Notes under the pieces: generated by a model
Told to the model about the DNA's origin: nothing
What the model saw: only the letters and a program-made list of their open reading frames with translations
The model's database searches: none
From: Halorubrum halodurans
Lineage (GTDB): Archaea; Halobacteriota; Halobacteria; Halobacteriales; Haloferacaceae
Direction: 5' to 3'
Length of the DNA: 48,644 nucleotides
NCBI RefSeq assembly: GCF_002252985.1
Contig: NZ_NHPJ01000006.1
Location: 1 to 48,644 of the forward strand
Translations under genes and position numbers: made by a program
Shown here: one piece after another, positions 43,358 to 48,644 of the stretch
How the letters are laid out: each line of letters opens with the position of its first letter
Position numbering within the stretch: the first letter of the stretch is position 1

Positions 43358-44125
43358 TCAGTCGTCCGTCTCCGATATCGGCTCCGCCCCGCGAACGATA
43401 CACACGTGTCCCCCGTCGGTCGTGTGTGTCAGGACCAGGCGTTCGCGGATCAGTCGACCGTCCTCGTCGCGGGCGGTGGCCTCCCCGGTCCAGTGGCCCT
43501 CCTCCGTCACGATCGGGAGGATCTCGTCGGTGAACCGCGCGATCTCGTCGTCGGGGTAGAACGTCTCCCAGTGGCGGCCGACGACCGCCTCGGGGGACCG
43601 GCCGTACACCGAGGCGTACGCCTCGTTGGCGAACAGGTATCGCCCGTCGGCACCGAGGATCCCGATCGGCTCGTTGGCGGCCTCCAGCGCCGCGATGCTC
43701 CGTTCGACCTGCCGCATGAGCCGGCTCCTGTCGACCGCGTTCCGGAGGCGGTTGACGAGCACCTCGAACTGGTCGCTGCCGCCGTGCTTCTGGAGGTAGT
43801 CGGTGACGCCCGCGGAGATTGCCTCGCTCGCGACCTCCTCCGATCCCTTGCCGGTGAACAGCACGAACGGGAGCTCCGGGTCGTCCTCGCGGACCCACTC
43901 GAGGAGGTCGATCCCGGTGCCGTCGGGCAGGTCGTAATCACAGACGACGGCGTCGAAGTCGGACTCCCGGTACCGGGCTCGTCCCTCCTCGATCGTGGCG
44001 ACGGCCTCGTGGTCGATCGTCGGCGCGAGCCGGTCGAGGTACGTCGCGGTGAGATCGGCGAAGGCGGCGTCGTCCTCGACGTGAAGCAGCCGGATCGGGG
44101 CGCTCGACTCCGAGCCGTCGTGCAT
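43358..44125 (-). CDS. Response regulator receiver with a PAS output domain
   Basis: 255 residues. A receiver domain (RLLHVEDDAAFADLTATYL, phospho-acceptor Asp in VVCDYDLPDGTG, conserved Lys in LFTGKGSEEV) is followed by a short coiled linker and a PAS domain (ERSIAALEAANEPIGILGADGRYLFANEAYASVYG ... FYPDDEIARF ... EARDEDGR-like end). There is no HisKA/ATPase and no DNA-binding domain, so it probably signals through protein contact. A GGCTTATGCC element lies about 27 bases before the ATG. No partner kinase is in the window. Confidence 0.9.
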   Translation of the reverse strand: MHDGSESSAPIRLLHVEDDAAFADLTATYLDRLAPTIDHEAVATIEEGRARYRESDFDAVVCDYDLPDGTGIDLLEWVREDDPELPFVLFTGKGSEEVASEAISAGVTDYLQKHGGSDQFEVLVNRLRNAVDRSRLMRQVERSIAALEAANEPIGILGADGRYLFANEAYASVYGRSPEAVVGRHWETFYPDDEIARFTDEILPIVTEEGHWTGEATARDEDGRLIRERLVLTHTTDGGHVCIVRGAEPISETDD

Positions 44126-44219
44126 ACGAAACCGGTATCTCCGCGTGGCATAAGCCCTTCGACGCTCGAACCGACCGCCGTACCGAACCCTTATTCGCGC
44201 CACTACCTTCCTCCCGGAC

Positions 44220-45263
44220 ATGAACGAAGCGGACGTCAGGACGCGGCTACGGGAGGTGACCGATCCCGACCTCGGCGACGACGTGGTCTCGCTCGGGTTG
44301 GTGAACGGGGTCGACCTCGACGAGGCGGAGGGAACGGTCCACGTCTCGCTCGCGCTCGGCGCCCCGTTCTCGCCGCACGAGTCGGCGATCGCCGACGACG
44401 TGCGGGCGGCGCTCGCGGACACCGGCCTCGACGTGGAGCTGTCGGCGTCGATCCCCGACGACCTCTCGACGGCCGAGCAGGTGTTGCCCGACGTCGAGAA
44501 CGTGATCGCGGTCGCCTCCGGCAAGGGCGGCGTCGGGAAGTCGACGGTGGCGGTGAACCTCGCCGCCGGGCTCTCCGAACTCGGCGCGCGGGTCGGCCTC
44601 TTCGACGCGGACGTGTACGGCCCGAACGTCCCGCGGATGGTCGCGGCCGAGGAGCGCCCGCGGACCGACGGCGAGACGATCGTGCCCCCGGAGCGATACG
44701 GGGTGAAGCTCATGAGCATGGACTTCCTCACCGGCGAGGACGACCCCGTGATCTGGCGCGGCCCCATGGTCCACAAGATCATCACCCAGCTCGTCGAGGA
44801 CGTCGAGTGGGGCGAGCTCGACTACCTCGTGATGGACCTGCCGCCGGGCACCGGCGACACCCAGCTCACGATCCTCCAGACGCTGCCGCTCACCGGCGCG
44901 GTGATCGTCACGACGCCGCAGGACGTGGCGCTCGACGACGCGGTGAAGGGGCTCCGGATGTTCGGCAAACACGACACGAACGTCCTCGGGATCGCGGAGA
45001 ACATGGCCGGGTTCCGGTGTCCGGACTGCGGCGGCTTCCACGAGATCTTCGGCTCCGGCGGCGGGAAGGCGCTCGCGGCCGATCACGACCTCCCGTTCCT
45101 CGGCGGGATCCCGCTCGATCCGGCCGTGCGAACCGGCGGGGACGACGGCGCGCCGGTCGTGCTCGGGGAGGGCGACACCGCGGACGCGTTCCGGGTGCTC
45201 GTCGAGAACGTCGCGAACAACGCCGGCGTCGTCCGACGCCGCGAGGCCAGCGAGGGACGATGA
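44220..45263 (+). CDS. Mrp/NBP35-family Fe-S cluster carrier ATPase (ApbC)
   Basis: 347 residues. An N-terminal DUF59/MIP18-type domain (LREVTDPDLGDDVVSLGLVNGVDLD) precedes a deviant P-loop ATPase with GKGGVGKST at 101-109, FDADVYGPNVPRM, and MDLPPGTGDTQLT. The cluster-binding CxxC pair is Cys267/Cys270 (FRCPDCGG). These proteins form dimers that carry and transfer 4Fe-4S clusters to apoproteins. CTTATTCG about 27 bases upstream of the ATG is a good TATA match. The stop overlaps the next gene by ATGA. Confidence 0.95.
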   Translation: MNEADVRTRLREVTDPDLGDDVVSLGLVNGVDLDEAEGTVHVSLALGAPFSPHESAIADDVRAALADTGLDVELSASIPDDLSTAEQVLPDVENVIAVASGKGGVGKSTVAVNLAAGLSELGARVGLFDADVYGPNVPRMVAAEERPRTDGETIVPPERYGVKLMSMDFLTGEDDPVIWRGPMVHKIITQLVEDVEWGELDYLVMDLPPGTGDTQLTILQTLPLTGAVIVTTPQDVALDDAVKGLRMFGKHDTNVLGIAENMAGFRCPDCGGFHEIFGSGGGKALAADHDLPFLGGIPLDPAVRTGGDDGAPVVLGEGDTADAFRVLVENVANNAGVVRRREASEGR

Positions 45264-45601
45264 CCGGGGGCGAGGAACGGGAGGAACGCCGGAACGATCC
45301 TGGCGACGACGGCGAGACGCCCGCGGACCCGCTCGAGGCCGCCGGGGTCGACCCGGTCGTGCCGGAGTCGGCGACCGACGCGGCGGGCGAGGCGTTCGCG
45401 GACGACGCCGAGGTCCGGGAGTTCCTCCGGGAGGTCGCCGACGACGTGCGGGGCGACAGCTCCGAGAGCAAGCAGCTCTCGGCGGTGTTGTACCGCGTGT
45501 CGGACCTGTACGATCCCGACGAGTCGACCTCGCCGGAGGAGATCTACCTCAACGTCCGCCACATCATGCGGATCAAAGAACAGGGCGGGATCGAGCGGTA
45601 G
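45260..45601 (+). CDS. Conserved-looking acidic helical protein of unknown function
   Basis: 113 residues. The first ~45 are acidic and low in complexity. The rest (EVREFLREVADDVRGDSSESKQLSAVLYRVSDLYDPDESTSPEEIYLNVRHIMRIKEQGGIER) looks like a folded all-helical domain. It is translationally coupled to the Fe-S carrier (4-base overlap), so an accessory role there is possible. No family recognised. Confidence 0.78.
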   Translation: MTGGEEREERRNDPGDDGETPADPLEAAGVDPVVPESATDAAGEAFADDAEVREFLREVADDVRGDSSESKQLSAVLYRVSDLYDPDESTSPEEIYLNVRHIMRIKEQGGIER

Positions 45602-45615
45602 ACGCGGGGGACGAG

Positions 45616-45689
45616 AGCCAGGGCAGGGATTTGAACCCCGGAAGTCTCGATTACAAGTCGAGTGCATGAACCACCCATGCTCCCCTGGC
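45616..45689 (-). tRNA. tRNA-Thr (anticodon TGT)
   Basis: On the minus strand, acceptor GCCAGGG pairs with CCCTGGC, discriminator T. The anticodon arm CTCGA CTTGTAA TCGAG gives TGT (reads ACA). The T arm is CGGGG TTCAAAT CCCTG with one G-T pair. Its 3' end faces the preceding gene's stop 15 bases away. No intron. Confidence 0.94.
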
Positions 45690-45765
45690 GCGGCCGGACG
45701 TTCTCGGCGCTCGTATGAGTGCGTGTCGCTTTCGGCGAACCTCCCGAGTCGGTCTCCGGGACGAC

Positions 45766-46269
45766 TCACGTCTCCTCGTCAAGCTCCTTGCGGAGTTCGA
45801 CCCGGTGGAGATCGTACCCGTGATCGGCGTAGAACGACCGCGCCCGCTCGTTGTCCGCGAGCGCCTCCAACGCGACCGCGTCCGCGCCCGCCTCCGCCAG
45901 CTCGCGTTCCGCCGCCGCGAGCAGCGCCGACCCGATCCCCTCGCCGCGGCGATCCGCCGACACGAACAGGTTGCTCACGACCCCCCGCGTACAGTCGCGC
46001 TCGTAGCCGTCGCGCTCGATCGAGAACGCCACGAAGCCGACGACCGTCTCCGCCGGGGCGGCCGTCCCGTCCCCGTCCCGCGCCACGAGGAGCTCGCCGG
46101 TGACGACGCTCCGGGCGATCCACTCCCTGACCGCCTCCCGGTTCGCCGACGCGAGCAGGGTCGAGCCGTGCCGCCGCTGGCCGCGGGCGAGCGTCACCCA
46201 GCGGTCGGCGATCGCGTCGACGTCGTCGACGGTCGCCGCGACGATCCGCGGTTCGTCGGGTTCCGACAC
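45766..46269 (-). CDS. GNAT-family N-acetyltransferase
   Basis: 167 residues. The acetyl-CoA-binding motif A is VSNLFVSADRRGEGIGSALLAAAERELAEAGAD (R-x-x-G-x-G), with a RimI-like C-terminal ERARSFYADHGYDLHRVEL. The GTG start at VSEPDEPRIVAATVDDV is chosen because homology begins there; the frame extends upstream. The acceptor substrate is unknown. Confidence 0.88.
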   Translation of the reverse strand: MSEPDEPRIVAATVDDVDAIADRWVTLARGQRRHGSTLLASANREAVREWIARSVVTGELLVARDGDGTAAPAETVVGFVAFSIERDGYERDCTRGVVSNLFVSADRRGEGIGSALLAAAERELAEAGADAVALEALADNERARSFYADHGYDLHRVELRKELDEET

Positions 46270-46321
46270 GGCTCGCCGTAGTACTCCGCCGCGTTTGAGC
46301 CTGCCGCCCGATCGCCCCGGC

Positions 46322-46939
46322 TCAGACCTCCCGGCAGTTCGGACAGATCGCCTGTCCGTTCGCGTCCGCGAGATCCGGTACGAGCGCGCCACACACCTCA
46401 CAGACGCCCTGCGTCGGGACGCCTCCGGCGTCCGTCGAGGACGCGGTCCGAGCCCGTTCGGAGCCCCGCGCCGCGTCGGCGGTCCCCGACCGCGTCGTCT
46501 CGAGACGCGCGCCGTTCCGCACGTCGGCGGCGGCCGTCGGCTCCTCGGGGGGATCCTCCTCCCGCGCCGCGCCCGCGGCGAGCGAGTCGCGCGCGGTGAC
46601 GACCCCGACCGCCTCGCCGTCGGCGGCGACGACGACGCGGTCGACCCCCTCCGCGACCAGCCGCTCCTCGACGGCCCGCAGCCCGTCGTCGGGCGCGACC
46701 GTCGGCAGCGGCGGCCGCATCACCGAGCCCACGGTCGCGTCGTCGGCGTCGTCCTCGAGGACCGCCGCGAGCGCGTCCCGCGCGGCGAGCCGGCCGACCG
46801 CCTCCCCGCCGCGGAGGACGACCAGACAGTCGGTTCCCTCCTCGACCAACAGGGCGGCCGCGTCGGCGAGCGGGTCCGACTCGCTGACCCCGAGGAACTC
46901 CCGATGCATCACGTCACGGACCGTGGTATCTATGCGCAT
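46322..46939 (-). CDS. CBS-domain pair with a C-terminal zinc ribbon
   Basis: 205 residues. Two CBS repeats (VRDVMHREFLGVSESDPLADAAALLVEEGTDCLVVLRGGEAVGRL and VGSVMRPPLPTVAPDDGLRAVEERLVAEGVDRVVVAADGEAVGVV) span about 1-125. A disordered Ala/Ser/Arg/Glu linker follows, then a ribbon with CEVCGALV and ICPNC (four Cys). Probably a nucleotide-sensing protein that binds nucleic acid or a partner through the ribbon. A TATA-like GTTTTTAGCC about 27 bases upstream supports the ATG. Confidence 0.87.
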   Translation of the reverse strand: MRIDTTVRDVMHREFLGVSESDPLADAAALLVEEGTDCLVVLRGGEAVGRLAARDALAAVLEDDADDATVGSVMRPPLPTVAPDDGLRAVEERLVAEGVDRVVVAADGEAVGVVTARDSLAAGAAREEDPPEEPTAAADVRNGARLETTRSGTADAARGSERARTASSTDAGGVPTQGVCEVCGALVPDLADANGQAICPNCREV

Positions 46940-47006
46940 ACTTTCGGATCGGCGGCGACCGGCTAAAAACTGCCCCCGGTACCGTTATCACGCCTCCGGG
47001 CGTAGA

Positions 47007-47060
47007 CCACCCTTCGGTGGGCGATCCGGGTCGACTCGGGACGATCCGGGGCGACTCGGG
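47007..47060. repeat. Small hairpin and 20-base imperfect direct repeat
   Basis: Hairpin CCACC CTTC GGTGG (47007-47020) is followed by two 20-base units (47021-47040, 47041-47060) of the form GATCCGGG/GCGACTCGGG, differing at a few bases. They lie in the divergent gap between the CBS/zinc-ribbon gene and uridine kinase. Significance is unknown. Confidence 0.45.
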
Positions 47061-47131
47061 GCGGGTCGGTCCGGAGTTCGGAGCGCGGCGCGAAGGGGAG
47101 CCTTGAAACGCCCCGGCGCCGGAACCTGGGT

Positions 47132-47830
47132 ATGACCATCCCCTCGTTCGTGATCGGGATCGCGGGAGGGACCGGCGCGGGGAAGACGACGGTCTCCCGG
47201 CTCGTCACGCAGAACCTCGGCGACGACGTCACGCGGATCCCGCTCGACAACTACTACGAGGACCGCTCGGAGCTCTCCGTCGAGGAGCGCCGGGAGGTCA
47301 ACTACGACCACCCCTCCGCCTTCGAGTGGGACCTCCTGCGCGAGCACCTCGAGACGCTGTTGGAGGGCCGGCCGGTCGAGATGCCCCAGTACGACTTCGA
47401 GGTCCACAACCGGAAGGACGAGCGGATCACCGTCGAGCCGACCGACGTCATCGTGCTCGAGGGGATCCTCGCGCTCCACGACGAGCGGATAAACGGGATG
47501 ATGGACCTCCGGCTGTACGTCGAGACGGACGCCGACGTGCGGATCCTCCGGCGGATCCGCCGCGACGTGCTCGAGCGCGGCCGCGACCTGGAGGGCGTCA
47601 TCGACCAGTACCTCTCGACGGTGAAGCCGATGCACGAGCGGTTCATCGAGCCGACGAAGGGCCACGCCGACCTGATCATCCCGGAGGGGGCGAACAGCGT
47701 GGCGGTCAACCTGATCGAGGAGAAGCTCCACGCCGAGATCGAGGGGAACGCCGTGCGCAACTGGGAGCGCGGGAGCCTGGAGCGCGAGCTCGCCGAGAAG
47801 CGGTCGCCGGACCTCGACGCGGAGAACTGA
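47132..47830 (+). CDS. udk: Uridine kinase
   Basis: 232 residues of the uridine/cytidine kinase family in pyrimidine salvage. The P-loop is GIAGGTGAGKTTVSRLV. The acceptor-site segments are PLDNYYEDRSEL, NYDHPSAFEWDLL and PQYDFEVHNR, with VIVLEGILALHDE (Walker-B-like), and RRIRRDVLERGRDLEGVIDQYLSTVKPMHERFIEPTKGHADLIIP. Length is normal plus a charged C-terminal tail. CTTGAAAC about 28 bases upstream is a weak promoter match. Confidence 0.95.
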   Translation: MTIPSFVIGIAGGTGAGKTTVSRLVTQNLGDDVTRIPLDNYYEDRSELSVEERREVNYDHPSAFEWDLLREHLETLLEGRPVEMPQYDFEVHNRKDERITVEPTDVIVLEGILALHDERINGMMDLRLYVETDADVRILRRIRRDVLERGRDLEGVIDQYLSTVKPMHERFIEPTKGHADLIIPEGANSVAVNLIEEKLHAEIEGNAVRNWERGSLERELAEKRSPDLDAEN

Positions 47831-47894
47831 GACGGCCGGCCGGCGCGTGTCACACCCGCGATCGGCGACGGGTCAGCCGAGGCGTACGTCCGGA

Positions 47895-48308
47895 TCAGCC
47901 GAGCCGCTCGTCGAGGATCAGCCGGGTCTTCGTGGACTTGACGTCGTCCAGCTCGCGCGCCTGCGTGATGAGCTCGTTGACGGCGCGGGTGTCCACCGCG
48001 TCGACGACGAGGACGATGTCGTCCTCGCCGGAGACCTGCCAGACGAAGTCGACCTCCTCCCACTCCACCATGCGCTCGCCGACCGCCGCGGTGTCGACGT
48101 TCATCTCCACGGAGATCTCGATCATCGCCTTCACGTTGCCGGTCCGGGTGGTCACCGTGAACCGCTCGATGATGCCCTCCTCGGTCAGTCGGTCGACGCG
48201 GTTTCGGACCGTCCCCTCGGAGGTGCCGACCCGGTCGGCGATCTCGGTGTAGGGAGTTCGCGCGTCCCGTCGAAGGATCGAGAGGATCCGGCGGTCGAGG
48301 TCGTCCAT
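47895..48308 (-). CDS. Lrp/AsnC-family transcriptional regulator with adjacent palindromic operator
   Basis: 137 residues, complete. The N-terminal winged helix is MDDLDRRILSILRRDARTPYTEIADRVGTSEGTVRNRVDRLTEEGIIERF. The C-terminal RAM domain is IEISVEMNVDTAAVGERMVEWEEVDFVWQVSGEDDIVLVVDAVDT. No cysteine-based redox motif is seen. A 15-base inverted repeat sits 32-46 bases upstream of its ATG, at the BRE/upstream position, as expected for a self-regulated Lrp gene. The effector is unknown; amino acids are typical for the family. Confidence 0.94.
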   Translation of the reverse strand: MDDLDRRILSILRRDARTPYTEIADRVGTSEGTVRNRVDRLTEEGIIERFTVTTRTGNVKAMIEISVEMNVDTAAVGERMVEWEEVDFVWQVSGEDDIVLVVDAVDTRAVNELITQARELDDVKSTKTRLILDERLG

Positions 48309-48339
48309 ACGGCGGGAAGGTCCGGCGACGACTTACCGC

Positions 48340-48354
48340 TTACGAAGATCGTAA
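48340..48354 (-). promoter_or_regulatory. Candidate Lrp operator (TTACGA N3 TCGTAA)
   Basis: TTACGAAGATCGTAA is a perfect 6+3+6 inverted repeat directly upstream of the Lrp gene. The 3-base spacer and half-site length match the general form of Lrp-type operators. A weak TATA-like GGTAAG lies between it and the start. Confidence 0.55.
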
Positions 48355-48644
48355 CTCGACTTCGAACTCCACAGCGAGATCGACCCGTGAATGCGATGTT
48401 CGCAGTCAAGCTCGGTAACCCCCGGAGAGGGGGGAACTTCTCCTACTCGGATGCGGTCAATACAGATGAAGCAGTGGGCGATCGCCCGAGCGGTGGCGCG
48501 CCTCCGAGCGCCCAAGGGGCGCGAGGAGTCCGCGAGGGACGCGGCGAGCGGAGCGAGCCGCAGCGAGGCGCTACGCGCCTCTGGCAGCCGGCGGCGAAGC
48601 CGCCGGCGACGAGGCTGGGGAGGGGTGAGGTGCGGGGCTGTGCG
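48355..48644. other. Non-coding right edge with an array of GC-rich hairpins
   Basis: No credible ORF. Perfect or near-perfect inverted repeats occur in a row: CCCCC/GGGGG (48419-48433), GGGCGATCGCCC (48476-48487), a bulged stem around GCGCCC AAG GGGCGC (48501-48526), GAGGCGC TAC GCGCCTC (48565-48581), and a 9-bp stem with GAA loop (48587-48607). Three have trinucleotide loops. The tail (GAGGCTGGGGAGG then GTGAGGTGCGGGG) resembles sequence I recall as dispersed in haloarchaeal genomes. It continues past the window. Confidence 0.55.

Noticed and set aside
1..48644. Search for a defence island, prophage, integrative element or insertion sequence
   Set aside because: No transposase, integrase, nuclease-helicase cluster, att duplication or markedly AT-rich block was found; the genes look like core chromosome.

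Overview
This window is chromosomal DNA of a halophilic archaeon (class Halobacteria). The base composition is very GC-rich and the proteins are strongly acidic. Information-processing genes are archaeal (aIF1A, L7Ae, S28e, L24e, L18e, Rpo3/6/10, RadB, Cbf5). Many starts are preceded at about 25-30 bases by a TATA-like element, as expected for leaderless haloarchaeal mRNAs. Lipid and isoprenoid enzymes (mevalonate kinase, isopentenyl phosphate kinase, a geranylgeranyl-reductase-like flavoprotein) agree. A Halorubrum-like genus is plausible, but the sequence alone does not prove it.

Layout. 1-4 kb: small membrane proteins, a DASS/SLC13 transporter with RCK_C domains, aIF1A, a P-loop kinase and an Lrp regulator. 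4.1-8.2 kb: a two-gene dabB-dabA inorganic-carbon transporter behind an AT-rich promoter and a foldable leader. 8.2-9.7 kb: a pentamer-built tandem repeat and an anchored beta-propeller protein. 9.9-11.2 kb (minus): rpl7ae-rps28e-rpl24e-ndk. 11.5-21.7 kb: mostly single genes (5'-nucleotidase-like enzyme, FolD, aldo/keto reductase, HAD phosphatase, a CBS protein with a ribosome-hibernation-like C-terminus, RadB, an SNF-type transporter, a flavoprotein reductase, an AI-2E-type permease). 22-26.5 kb (minus): tRNA-Pro, an M14-like deacylase, cbf5, cmk, a small membrane protein and a zinc alcohol dehydrogenase.

26.6-32.9 kb is the conserved archaeal translation/transcription cluster: tRNA-Ser, rps13, rps4, rps11, rpo3, tRNA-Leu, rpl18e, rpl13, rps9, rpo10, rpo6, eno, rps2. 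Mevalonate kinase and isopentenyl phosphate kinase, which I expect soon after rps2 in relatives, appear only at 41.5-43.3 kb. Between them lie an MscS channel, a coiled-coil protein and a complete phosphate-uptake operon (pstS-pstC-pstA-pstB-phoU plus an AbrB-PhoU fusion). The last part holds a response-regulator/PAS protein, an Mrp/NBP35 Fe-S carrier, tRNA-Thr, a GNAT acetyltransferase, a CBS/zinc-ribbon protein, uridine kinase, an Lrp regulator with a candidate autoregulatory operator, and a terminal non-coding stretch with several GC-rich hairpins.

I see no transposase, integrase, CRISPR array, prophage or rRNA gene. The most distinctive content is the DabAB pair in an archaeon, the pst block between rps2 and mvk, the CBS-HPF-like and AbrB-PhoU fusions, perfect palindromes at several promoters, and the hairpin array at the right edge.
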